Source: Bryopsis sp. KO-2023
Lineage: Eukaryota > Chlorophyta > Ulvophyceae > Bryopsidales > Bryopsidaceae
NCBI GenBank assembly: GCA_030272585.1
Contig: BSYQ01000003.1
Span: forward strand, 5,828,001 to 5,892,000
Reading direction: 5' to 3'
Length of the DNA stretch: 64,000 bases
Under the pieces are notes generated by a model. It worked only from the letters and a program-made list of their open reading frames with translations. It did no database searches and was not told where the DNA came from. Made by a program: the position numbers and the translations under genes. Numbering within the stretch: position 1 is the first letter of the stretch; each line of letters starts with the position of its first letter. This document shows, one piece after another, positions 56,601 to 64,000 of the stretch.

Positions 56601-58887
56601 ACAAGTTTTTCAACTCACTTGAATGAGACACAGATGGAAGGGATTCAGTTTCGGGTACCCCAGGTTCCTCCCCCTCAACAGGGTGCGGGACCTCCCGAAC
56701 CAACACAAGGAAAGGTGAAAGCGAAGATTTCTTCAACCGCCTTTTCACTTGTGAGATACTCAACAAGGGATTGATCCGTGCATTCGACGGAGTAGGGGCA
56801 CGCAACGCCAAATCAGGTCGTAACGTGAGTCGGTTGCCCCGTGTGGATAGAACCGATGCACTGCCCACAGTGAAATCCATCAGAACTCGGTGATTGCGTA
56901 ACCACACATCCCCAAGGTACAAATCAAAATGCTTGGCAGTGATCACTTGACACTCGATTTTCATCCGCAAGCCTTGCAACCGCAAGTTAATCGAGGTGAC
57001 CCCAACAACATGTAAGGGACTGCCATCAGCCATCTCAACTTGTTGACCTTTTGTACACCTGTAACTCAGCCCTATGCTTTCGCAGTAGTGCTTTGAGATA
57101 TAGGCCAAACCAGCGGCGCCAGAGTCTAACAAGACTTGACCAGGAGAACCAGAAATTAATGCTTTAAAGGACATTGACATCTGATGATTATGATCCTCTT
57201 CAGATACCCCTCCAGGTAACGAAGCTACTGGTGGATCATAATAGATATCAACGGGCCAAAGCAAACCTGGTGCTTTTCCGCTACCATGAGCAAACAATTT
57301 CGCTCCTTTTCGGTACTGCGCAATCAATCGCATTTTCCCGATGTCTTTGATCTTTACCGCCATGTTGTGAGGAATCAACACGCAGCAACTGGTGGTAGAA
57401 GGTGATTCTTTCTTGCCATTTAAATAATGATGCATATACTCATGCACATTCTTTCGTCCAGGATCCATCCAAACATGATGTCCTGTTACTGACGATGCAA
57501 GAAACTTTTCTCCCATACGAAACTCTTTACACAACGCAAAGTTCACATCGTTTGTAGACGAGTCCAAAGTAAACTCTCTACTTGCTTCTTGCAAACGATG
57601 AAATTCCGTATCCAAGAGTCGCATCCCAGAGACGCAATCTTTCTCTGGCACCTTCTCTTTCTCACTCAGAAGTACCGGATTTTGGACGTCCCCAATGGGA
57701 TCGACGACCATCTCATCCTCTTCTTGAGTTCCACTCTCATTTCTATCAACAGACATAACCTGGTCAGGATTCGTCTTTGATGAAATGGTTTGTTCGGGTT
57801 CCAACATATCTGCATCCACTGGATCAGATTTTTCTGTGGCATGTTCCACAACTGTTGGAAAAACTTCTTTCCCGAAACAAGCAAACACACCCTTGCTTAC
57901 CGTTCCAGAATCACACACGTGACCCGGTTGGTATGGTGCACCGCACTTGAAACACAAACTGGCAGCTCTACGCCTCTCGAGTTCCTTAGGACTCAAGCCA
58001 AAAGAGCGTTTCTCATTTCCCCGACGCATCCGCGTTGGTTGAGAATCACCACCACGACCTGGTGTGAAAGCCGGAGTCGATCGAAACTTCTTTCGACTAT
58101 TCGACCGTTCCTTGCTCTTTTCGTTTGTTTCATTGCGCTTTTTGCTCTTTCTGTCCTCTTCGTCACTCTTCTGTGACAACACTAGCGTTCGCTCATCGTG
58201 CGAAACCCCTTTTGCCAACACATGAGATCGGAAACCCTCATACGAGGTCCATTCCTTTCCCGAAGTATCCGTTGCAACCGCTTCTTTCAACACACTGTGC
58301 AAGTTGCGGTGTAAGAACCAAATCTTGGTGATATCATCCACCTTGGTCTTACGCAGGGTAAAGTATGTGTCCATTTGACGAACATACTCTCCAGTGTCAC
58401 ATTTCCGATTGATATGGTCCCTGAATGTGGCTAGTTTTTGAGTTATGGCATACTCTGTAGCCAACTCACCAAAACTACCATCATCCATGGCGGTACACAT
58501 ATCCTCCCACGATAGGGCACCTTGGGACACACTGTCCTCACCCACACGTGCAATGAGGTGTTTGATCCCCTTGGGACCCAAATAGGTTGGACCTATTTTA
58601 CCCCACTCGGAACGAGGCACACCCTCAGCATTCCAGAAAATTTCTAAGGTCACCTTGTGCTCAGCCCATGGACATTGTCCATCGAACTTGTCCGGTTTTC
58701 CAACCGCGGACCTTTTAGCACCTCTGCGGCTTTCGACCTCTTTCTGAAAATTTTCTTGCTGGGTTCTCAACAAAACCAACTCCCTTTGCAACTCTGCAAC
58801 TGTGGGAGCTACCACTTCTGGCTCCTCGGTCTGACCTCCGACCAAGTCTTGAACCTCAAGGCCAGTAGACCCCTCTGGTTGAGCCAT
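53650..58887 (-). CDS. Ty3-2 Gag-Pol polyprotein with chromodomain
   Basis: 1745 residues in one frame from MAQPEGSTG. Gag with a coiled N-terminus; zinc knuckle CFKCGAPYQPGHVC (about residue 312); protease LLDSGAAGLAYIS (about 588); RT with PLPRIDDLLDQLQGAKFFSA, LPMGLCNAPAIFQ and YLDD in VLIYLDDILVFS (about 946); RNase H with VIADASDYAIGA (about 1099) and NVADPLSRYP; integrase with an H-H-C-C domain (HFGIRKTQ ... CDSCQRNK), D,D,E in SMDLITDLP, LISDRDTRW and GQTEAMNRVLED; and a C-terminal chromodomain (about 1672-1719) with PQYLVKWLGYSHEHNSWEPE. The chromodomain directs integration to marked chromatin in related elements. No stop, frameshift or missing catalytic residue was seen. Confidence 0.96.
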   Translation of the reverse strand: MAQPEGSTGLEVQDLVGGQTEEPEVVAPTVAELQRELVLLRTQQENFQKEVESRRGAKRSAVGKPDKFDGQCPWAEHKVTLEIFWNAEGVPRSEWGKIGPTYLGPKGIKHLIARVGEDSVSQGALSWEDMCTAMDDGSFGELATEYAITQKLATFRDHINRKCDTGEYVRQMDTYFTLRKTKVDDITKIWFLHRNLHSVLKEAVATDTSGKEWTSYEGFRSHVLAKGVSHDERTLVLSQKSDEEDRKSKKRNETNEKSKERSNSRKKFRSTPAFTPGRGGDSQPTRMRRGNEKRSFGLSPKELERRRAASLCFKCGAPYQPGHVCDSGTVSKGVFACFGKEVFPTVVEHATEKSDPVDADMLEPEQTISSKTNPDQVMSVDRNESGTQEEDEMVVDPIGDVQNPVLLSEKEKVPEKDCVSGMRLLDTEFHRLQEASREFTLDSSTNDVNFALCKEFRMGEKFLASSVTGHHVWMDPGRKNVHEYMHHYLNGKKESPSTTSCCVLIPHNMAVKIKDIGKMRLIAQYRKGAKLFAHGSGKAPGLLWPVDIYYDPPVASLPGGVSEEDHNHQMSMSFKALISGSPGQVLLDSGAAGLAYISKHYCESIGLSYRCTKGQQVEMADGSPLHVVGVTSINLRLQGLRMKIECQVITAKHFDLYLGDVWLRNHRVLMDFTVGSASVLSTRGNRLTLRPDLALRAPTPSNARINPLLSISQVKRRLKKSSLSPFLVLVREVPHPVEGEEPGVPETESLPSVSHSSELKNLLNEYEDRFADELAECPPAREEDAAIDLIPGAKPVHRPMFRYTPEERKEIEEQIADMLRKGLVKPSCSPWGAPILFVPKPDGSRRMCVDYRGLNKLTIRNQYPLPRIDDLLDQLQGAKFFSALDLKAGYWQLRVKEPDQPKTAFKTPFGLYEYRVLPMGLCNAPAIFQTWMNRVFTGMIGKSVLIYLDDILVFSKTPEEHVQHLRAVMERLREHKVFLKKSKCDFFKNELHYLGFVVNRDGITVDTRKTAKVIGWPVPKNVNELRSFLGLSNYFRRFVQGYSKLVAPLTNLLRKGKEWSWTEDCQRAFQGVKESLTNAPCLAMPNFDKDFEVIADASDYAIGAILLQEGHPIAFESRKLSGAQLNWSTGDKEMFAVVHALKLWRCYLDVRMFKVVCDHQPNTYFHSQETLSRRSARWLEVLQGFRFEWEYRPGRTNVADPLSRYPSYSQQIGILSELGGGQKRPTWKGDPSSPRTGTSVLSDRILEGLAQDEWFETSEVAAHGCHYDSGLCWNGARVVVPDWDGLRQEILIGSHESVYAGHFGIRKTQRAVLKHFWWPGVEGDIANFVKGCDSCQRNKHRRGKVPGPLQPLRIPDGRWESVSMDLITDLPKSGPNGFDAIIVFVDRLTKMVRCVATHTTCDAVESARLFVGEVFRSHGLPKTLISDRDTRWTSKFFTELCRTLGVNQALSTAFHPQTDGQTEAMNRVLEDTLRHFVGPRQNDWSDLLLVVEFAMNNSKSMATDETPFFLNYGRDPWTPLTVQLPTRGSGDQGGTSKTQVGVPAVKKMTEDIREAIVRAKRCLEAAQQRMKSYADARRRPVDVQVGDMVLLDARHIKLKHPGRRKLLPRWLGPFRVLEGVQKRRSMAEQVAFRLELPESLPIHPVFHASLLKRYWKHGRTQPPPPPVEIEGELEYEVEKLLDYREVKTGRRVIPQYLVKWLGYSHEHNSWEPEANVENARDMIEEYKKPTLVPLKQVRRSRRLRS

Positions 58888-59551
58888 TTTCCTCACACCT
58901 TCTATTGACCAAATAGAAGAGAGCACACTCACTGAAGCTCTCCAAGCACTTCAGTACAACTGTACTCTTTCCACCATCCAAGACACAACTGCCCTTGGTA
59001 TGCTATGTAGCACTAAGGCTTCTCGAGAGCACACACACACACCCTAGAGCTCTCTAGGGTCTTGATCTTAGCTCAAGGAGAAAAATCTCAGCAACCCCAG
59101 TCACAGCCCTCACTGATGTTGTAGGTTTCCAGAAAAAACCTCAGCCCACTTTCACTTGCTTATCCACCCAAAAGAAAACCTCCCTTGAGGCAAAAACAAG
59201 CCCTATGGACCCAAACAAGCACACAGCACCACCAAAACTCTCCAACACTTGTCTTAGGGTACTTGACCTGACCCTTAACCTAACCTAGGGTAAAACACTC
59301 AGTGAACAAGAAAACACCCCAAGTTTTCCTTCGCGAACTCAAACAAACCCCAATAGGCCACCCTGAAAACCGTCAGGATCTTTAAACGGCCATAACTCGC
59401 TCGTCTGAACTCCGATAACGAAGCGACAAAATGTTCTGGAAAGCTCTTTTTCTGTAGATACTTTTTGCAACCTTGTAATCCCAATTCCAATACGTGTGCG
59501 ACCAGTAGCAGCCGAAAACGTGCGCCAGTCGTCACTTGCTCCGAAACCAAC
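58888..59551 (-). other. Ty3-2 leader with primer-binding site
   Basis: About 660 bp of untranslated leader. On the minus strand GT separates the 5' LTR from TGGTTTCGGAGCAAG (ending at 59549), an initiator-Met-type PBS sharing its first 12 bases with that of Ty3-1. No long open frame is seen. Confidence 0.75.
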
Positions 59552-59792
59552 TGTTTAGAACCTCTCCTACACGACCACGTCGCCAAAAAGAAGCCCCCTG
59601 GACAGCCCCTTGAAGTCCTTTAACCCTCCAACCCCATGGGTCCCATCAACCACGTGGAGGAACCTAGCAAGCTAGGCGGACACCCTGTCCAGTCACATCA
59701 CCCATCAGGGGGATGTGACATCGACCACCCACTACACCACGCCACCCACGTGGCTAGTGGAGGCGGCACACTCAGGCAAGGAGGGCATAACA
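59552..59792 (-). repeat. Ty3-2 5' LTR
   Basis: 241 bp. It differs from the other LTR only by one extra T in the CCCCCTGGACAG stretch. Confidence 0.95.
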
Positions 59793-60859
59793 TTCGCAGG
59801 GACGGGCGTGAAGTGGTAGCTCCGGGACGCCGGGCGGCGGTTATGCGGCAGTCACATGAAGCTCTGGGGCACTTGCGGGGCCGGCGATGGGAAGGGGTGT
59901 TCGCTGCAGGGTGTTGGTGGAAGGGGTGGCGGGCGGACCTAGCGCAGTGGGCGCGGGAGTGTGAAGCTTGCCAGCGAGCACAGCCACGTTTTGAGGAGCA
60001 GCCGGCGCTTGTGACCGAGGTCGTGGGGAAGCCATGGGACAAGGTGGGTGTTGACTTGGTGGGTCCGTTTCAGGAGACTCTACGGGGACACAAGCACGCG
60101 GTGGTGGTGGTTGATTACTTCACCAAGTGGGTGGAGGTGCAGCCGTTACGGACAGAAGCCGCAGGACCTGTCGCCGAATGGTTTGAGCGAGACATCCTCC
60201 AACGCTATGGACGGGTGGGTAAGGTAGTGGCCGACCAGGGAAACACGTTCAAGGGGGAATTCGCGGAGATGCTGCGACGTTGGGAAATCCCCTTGTTACT
60301 GGCACGAGTGCGGCACCCGCAGACCAATGGGTTGGCTGAGCGCACCAACAGGACGCTCAAGGAAGGAATGAACCGAATCCTGAATGGGCGGGTCTTGGAA
60401 TGGGAGTCGGCTCTGTACACAGCAGTGTGGGGGTACCGTGCGGCGGTGCATTCGGCGACGGGATTCTCTCCTTACTGGATGTTGTTCCATCGGCCTCCTA
60501 TGGCGATGAGGGCCGGAAATGGGGCCGAAGCGGAGGTCACCCCAGGAGAAGACGTGAGTAGGGGGGAACAGAGGCGGACGGAGACCGATGCACGGGCGGG
60601 GGAGGCGCTGGGTCGGGCAGCCGAGCGAGGGCAGCGGGCCTTTCTGCGGACACGGCGGCGAGCTCGGGAAGGGATAGCCGACGGCAATGTGGTCCAATTC
60701 CGAGTGCCGAAGCGGTACCGACGAGGACTGGAGCCCAGGGGCGAGGGCATGGGGGTGGTTGCGGGACAGTGTACCACTGGGCACGCGGTGGACGTGGAGA
60801 CCATCTGGGGAACGCATCGTGTGGGCGTGGAGGAGGTGGCTAGGTGGGACGGGGCGGCG

Positions 60860-61190
60860 GTGACAGAAACATCCGAGGTGCGGCGACCTTTTGTCTTGCG
60901 CAGGGCACCCGAGGTCCGACGTGGGCGGTGATTGAGAGGGTGAGAGGGACGAGGGCGAGGGGGTACATAGGGAGCGGGGGTGTGGGTTTCGCAGCCGACG
61001 ATTATGGATCCGAAAATAAACATCCGAGGTGCGGTGACAGAAACATCCGAGGTGCGGCGACCTTTTGTCTTGCGCAGGGCACCCGAGGTCCGACGTGGGC
61101 GGTGATTGAGAGGGTGAGAGGGACGAGGGCGAGGGGGTACATAGGGAGCGGGGGTGTGGGGTTCGCAGCCGACGATTATGGATCCGAAAA
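60860..61190 (+). repeat. 174-bp tandem duplication at integrase/ORF4 junction
   Basis: A stretch starting GTGACAGAAACATCCGAGG (60860) recurs at 61034 with one visible change (GGTTTCGCAG against GGGTTCGCAG). It covers the last codons of integrase, its stop, and the start ATGGATCCGAAAA of ORF4. The first copy's ATG (61004) opens a 33-codon frame that re-enters the duplicated integrase tail and stops. Confidence 0.9.
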
Positions 61191-62371
61191 TTCTGAAAAA
61201 GCTGCTGGGGCAACTCGAGAGTGTCCAGGAAGGGTTGGTAGCGGCGTGGGAGGAAGGGGATGGGATAGTGGACGAGGCGGCGGAGAAGATAGAGAGGGAA
61301 CAGGATCGGCTGCAGGCGGCGGAGGGGGAGATCGAGAAAGAAAGAAAACGTGCGGCGGTGGAGATAGAGAGGGGACGGGTTCGGCTGCAGGCGGCGGAGG
61401 GGGAGATCGAGAAAGAGAGAAAACACGCGGCGACCCTGGAAATCGAGAGATCGCAGCTGAGGGCGGAACTTCAGGCGAAAACGACGGAGCTGGCGGCTAA
61501 GGACAAGCAGATCGAGGAGCTAAAGCAGGAGGTGGCCGCACATGTGAAGAGGGCCGAGAAGCGCGGCGCGCGGTCTGAAGCTCTTCCCGGCTTCGCCAGG
61601 ATCCACCGCTTGCTGAAAAGACCGCCGGAGGGGAGCGCATTAACGGTATTGTCAGGGAAGCGCAGACGCGACAGCAGCACGGGGGAGGCTGGGAGCGGCG
61701 GAGTCGGCGACGGAGAAAGCAGTGGCCAGAGCCGAGGCAGTGAAGAAAGGGAGGGGGTCCGTTCGGGGGGAAGGGAAGTGCCGGTGGGGCGGGAAATTCC
61801 AATCGACGATGTCCACAGTGACAGCAGCGAATCGCCGACCGAGACGCCAACGCCGAAGAAGACGCATCCTGCGGTCGCCGACAAGACTCGCCCAGGGGTG
61901 CCACGGGTGAAGGGGGGAAGGTTGTGTTTGTGGTGTGGACGGTCGGGTCGGACATACCCGGTCACGGGCGGAGATTGCCCGCATGTGTGTTGCGACGGAC
62001 ATCGCGGATTGATCGTTACAGCAGGAATAGCGGCCGCGGTAGCTCAAAAAGGAGAGGAGGTGTTCACCATGGCCGAAACCATTTGGGGGAATTGGTTCAT
62101 CGCGGCGGGGTTTCGGTGGTGGATCGATAATTGGAGTGGGGAGAGTCTCCTACCGTTCTGTGCCCGCTGTGAAAAGCAGGTGTGCGGCTGGTCGGGCAAT
62201 GTCAAGTCCCACTCGCGCGAGTTGCTGGAGAAGCTGACGGGGAGTCAGAGACCGGACAAGGATCAAGTCCAAGCGGCTATCGCAAGAGCATGTGGGTTGC
62301 TGGATGGGGCTGGGCGGGATCTTCCAGTGGCGGGTGACTTTGTGTTGGACCAGAATCGGATGGAGCTATAG
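61178..62371 (+). CDS. Ty3-1 ORF4, coiled-coil and Cys/His-cluster protein
   Basis: 397 residues, starting MDPKILKKLLGQLE. Residues 30-140 are a charged coiled coil with a duplicated unit (RLQAAEGEIEKERK twice). A Ser/Glu/Gly-rich linker follows, then a Cys/His cluster at about 249-274 (LCLWCGRSGRTYPV then CPHVCCDGH) and a second at about 327-346 (CARCEKQVCGWSGNVKSH). Between them is a Trp-rich segment (WGNWFIAAGFRWWIDNW). No signal peptide or membrane segment is visible, so it is not an envelope protein. It occupies the position where some retroelements carry extra ORFs. A zinc-binding, nucleic-acid- or protein-binding role is inferred. I know no match. Confidence 0.75.
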   Translation: MDPKILKKLLGQLESVQEGLVAAWEEGDGIVDEAAEKIEREQDRLQAAEGEIEKERKRAAVEIERGRVRLQAAEGEIEKERKHAATLEIERSQLRAELQAKTTELAAKDKQIEELKQEVAAHVKRAEKRGARSEALPGFARIHRLLKRPPEGSALTVLSGKRRRDSSTGEAGSGGVGDGESSGQSRGSEEREGVRSGGREVPVGREIPIDDVHSDSSESPTETPTPKKTHPAVADKTRPGVPRVKGGRLCLWCGRSGRTYPVTGGDCPHVCCDGHRGLIVTAGIAAAVAQKGEEVFTMAETIWGNWFIAAGFRWWIDNWSGESLLPFCARCEKQVCGWSGNVKSHSRELLEKLTGSQRPDKDQVQAAIARACGLLDGAGRDLPVAGDFVLDQNRMEL

Positions 62372-62562
62372 GACAGGTCGGTCGTCCATTTGGGGATTGT
62401 CGTTTTCTTGTTTCTTGTTCCTCTTTTGTCGGGGGCTGTTGTTGTTACGTGGGATTGGTCGGTTCGTTCGGGGATACTGGGTTTGGAGGTTGGGTAGACC
62501 GGGGGTGGGCTAGGAGACTTCGAGGGCGAAGTAGGGAGTGAGGGGGGGGTGGTTGCAACAGC
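62372..62562 (+). other. Ty3-1 3' untranslated part with polypurine tract
   Basis: T/G-rich sequence ending GTAGGGAGTGAGGGGGGGG, a likely polypurine tract, then TGGTTGCAACAGC before the 3' LTR. The GGTTGCAACA here equals the last 10 bases of the 3' LTR. Confidence 0.65.
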
Positions 62563-62748
62563 TGTTGCGACGGATCAGGGGGATGAAGGGAAATGTGGGG
62601 ACAGGTTGTATGTCGGACCGGGGGAGATATAAAAAGGAATGCGGAAAAGGGATTGGAGGTTCGGGTTTTGGACGATTGTAATCGATTTGTACAGGCGTAA
62701 ACTACTGTGACCCCGTAATCCAGCAGGTTCCCTCTCTTGGTTGCAACA
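62563..62748 (+). repeat. Ty3-1 3' LTR
   Basis: 186 bp, TGTTGCGACGG to GGTTGCAACA, identical to the 5' LTR over its first 176 bp. It has the same TATA-like GATATAAAAAGG at about 62625. It ends 97 bp before the ATG of the sterol glucosyltransferase gene. Confidence 0.95.
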
Positions 62749-62845
62749 TACTGCTTCAATCTTTGTTTTGCATTGATAAACCAAGCGTTACACACTTGGT
62801 GGAGTTGAGTGGCGGCAAACAGGAACCGTATCAGGACGTTCCAGC

Positions 62846-63888
62846 ATGAAAAATGAAAAAGCAAGAGCCCACTGGAAGATAGTGGCCGACAGCTTGCAGA
62901 ATGGGGGAGACGCAGCGTGGGGGGGTAGTGGGTTGCTGTGGGCTCTCCATGCTATAGACGGGCAAGTGCAGGAAACCGACGATGGCGAACAATCAGCGCG
63001 CGTCGCTGGCATCACTCGCGATGGGGGTATGGAGGTTGCGTTTGACGAAAACTGGGATGCTTCAGTGGAGTCGGAAGACGTCGAGGAAGAATCAAGCGAA
63101 GCAGCCGACGACGCAAAGCCTGCTCACAAGTTGCGTGAGGATATCGGGACCTTGAACATAGTGATCTTGGTGGGTTGGCACCTGATGGATCTTTACTTAT
63201 TGGGTTGCCTTTATGCTTGAGGCTGTACTGTTTCAATGCTGCCTATTTCGATCAAAGGTCGTCGGCACCAGGGGAGACGTCCAGCCGTTCGTCGCGTTGG
63301 GACGAGGTTTAAAGGAGTGCGGCCATCGCGTACGACTTGCCTCTCACCGCGATTATAAAGGATTTGTTACGTCTTTCGGCCTGGAGTTTTATCCCCTTGG
63401 TGGCGATCCCAAAGTATTGTCTGAGTTCGTGGTGGAAAACAGGTGCTGCAAGGCCTCACTCTTGTCGGTTACTCTTTTTCAAACTGTTTTTTTGCAAACG
63501 GGATACATCTCTAAATCGTCACAAACAAAAAACCAATCAAGATTGCATGGGAAAATGCACCAAGATACAAAAGAGACACTAGTTGCATGCGCATGCCCAA
63601 TGATTCCACAAGTTGGACATGAAAGCGATATATTTGGCCATGTTTCCACCACCATCAGGGTTCGTTTTGCTCTGGGAATGGATGAACTTCACTTTCTGTG
63701 ACAAAAAGAGTGACAATTGTGTGACATATACACTTATTCTTTTGCCAAGAGGAGTGCTTCCTCTAGGAGTACTATCTGGAAATCTCCGTGCCATCCCCCA
63801 AAATCTAGAGCAGCTCAGGAGCATTATCTTCTCTACCATGGGAGCATGCACAGAACCTGACAGTTATGGCGACAAGGCCCCATTCACG
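62846..63888 (+). CDS. Sterol 3-beta-glucosyltransferase (UGT80 type), 5' part
   Basis: Transfers glucose from UDP-glucose to membrane sterols. Three exons lie in the window: 62846-63169, 63258-63442 and 63750-63888, GT-AG with matching phases; the gene continues past the right edge. After an acidic N-terminal part, the N-lobe of a GT-B fold begins LNIVIL (exon 1) and VVGTRGDVQPFVALGRGLKE (exon 2), the GTRGDVQP motif typical of sterol glucosyltransferases, then GHRVRLASH and FGLEFYPLGGDPKVLSEFVV. Exon 3 has NLRAIPQNLEQLRSIIFSTM and CTEPD, matching the plant UGT80 pattern. ATG 62846 is the first in frame; an upstream exon is not excluded. Confidence 0.85.
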
Positions 63889-64000
63889 GTGTGAAAATAT
63901 ACATACATATATTTGTTCTCTTGTGAATAATCAGAAACGGTGCTTGCATCGAAATTTCCTACCTGAGTGCTGTGGCATGGCATGCTTCCTTAAAAAAGAA

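Larger units (their letters stand above)
52916..59792 (-). mobile_element. Complete Ty3/gypsy chromovirus Ty3-2
   Basis: 6877 bp in minus orientation, TSD TTCGC on both sides. LTRs (240/241 bp, TG...CA) differ by a single base insertion, so integration is very recent. It has a PBS, a polypurine tract and one uninterrupted 1745-codon Gag-Pol frame ending in a chromodomain. It looks intact and able to move. Confidence 0.95.
52634..60931 (+). pseudogene. Ty3-1 integrase ORF, split by chromovirus
   Basis: Segments 52634-52915 and 59798-60931. It starts MTGDEVYVQILDAVLG. The chromovirus is inserted in the N-terminal zinc-binding part (after MRGDRLFR). Downstream: HEALGHLRGRRWE and CEACQRAQ (HHCC domain), then the D,D,E core as VGVDLVGPFQ, VVADQGNTFKGEF and TNGLAERTNRTLKEG. 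There is no chromodomain. The insertion plus duplication is a multiple of three, so the frame is continuous once it is subtracted. Having integrase in its own ORF after a stop is atypical. Confidence 0.88.
40909..62748 (+). mobile_element. Ty3/gypsy LTR retrotransposon Ty3-1 with nested insertions
   Basis: Bounded by 5-bp duplications TACTG at 40904-40908 and 62749-62753. LTRs start TGTTGC and the 3' LTR ends GCAACA. Coding order: Gag-protease, RT-RNase H, integrase, and a fourth ORF. Three later elements sit inside: a hAT transposon (44096-50868), a MITE (51587-52052) and a chromovirus (52916-59792). Without them the element is about 7.7 kb. The two LTRs are identical over their 176 shared bases, so it inserted recently, and the nested elements are more recent still. 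Confidence 0.93.

Overview
This is a nuclear window from a eukaryote of the green lineage. Host genes are split by short GT-AG introns, and three of them point to a streptophyte: a secreted expansin-type protein, a sterol glucosyltransferase of the plant UGT80 type, and a homologue of the actin-linked chloroplast-positioning protein CHUP1. Tyrosine-recombinase (PAT/Ngaro-type) retrotransposons are rare in seed plants, and the intergenic DNA is full of T, C and G homopolymers. My best guess is a streptophyte alga or an early-diverging land plant. That placement is inference.

Layout. 0-34 kb is gene-bearing: an unidentified minus-strand gene (0.4-2.8 kb), a complete RPA2 gene diverging from it (3.1-5.7 kb), an unidentified minus-strand gene (8.6-9.5 kb), low-complexity DNA with TGTACA repeats (10.4-11.9 kb), weak minus-strand exons (14-16 kb), a signal-peptide exon pair (16.8-17.0 kb), small inverted-repeat elements with CCCCGCAC motifs (17.1-17.4 and 20.5-21.2 kb), a Cys-rich/polyglycine protein gene (21.3-21.9 kb), a CHUP1-like gene with apparent lesions (25.6-28.0 kb), a coiled-coil gene (29.5-31.2 kb) and an expansin gene (32.6-34.1 kb, minus).

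34.5-62.7 kb is a nest of mobile elements. A PAT-type element (34477-40775) has the order A1-ORFs-B1-A2-B2 and carries two hAT-type MITEs plus one further insertion. Next to it is a Ty3/gypsy element (Ty3-1, 40909-62748, TSD TACTG). Ty3-1 has itself been hit by a complete 6.8-kb hAT transposon (44096-50868, TSD CTGGCAGG), a third copy of the same MITE (51587-52052), and a complete, apparently intact chromovirus in reverse orientation (Ty3-2, 52916-59792, TSD TTCGC). The target duplications and reading frames line up across these insertions, so the order of events can be read. At 62.8 kb the host resumes with the first exons of the UGT80 gene, whose start codon lies only about 100 bp from the Ty3-1 3' LTR; the gene runs off the window.

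The most unusual content is: (i) a hAT transposon with a second, spliced gene of unknown function next to its transposase; (ii) a Ty3 element with a fourth ORF (coiled coil plus two Cys/His clusters) and an integrase ORF separate from RT-RNase H; (iii) 466-bp hAT MITEs with an internal tRNA-like segment, all three lodged in retrotransposon RT/RNase H coding sequence; (iv) a 43-nt perfect acceptor-stem/T-arm tRNA minihelix inside a small inverted-repeat element. No rRNA genes, CRISPR arrays or bacterial-type operons were seen.
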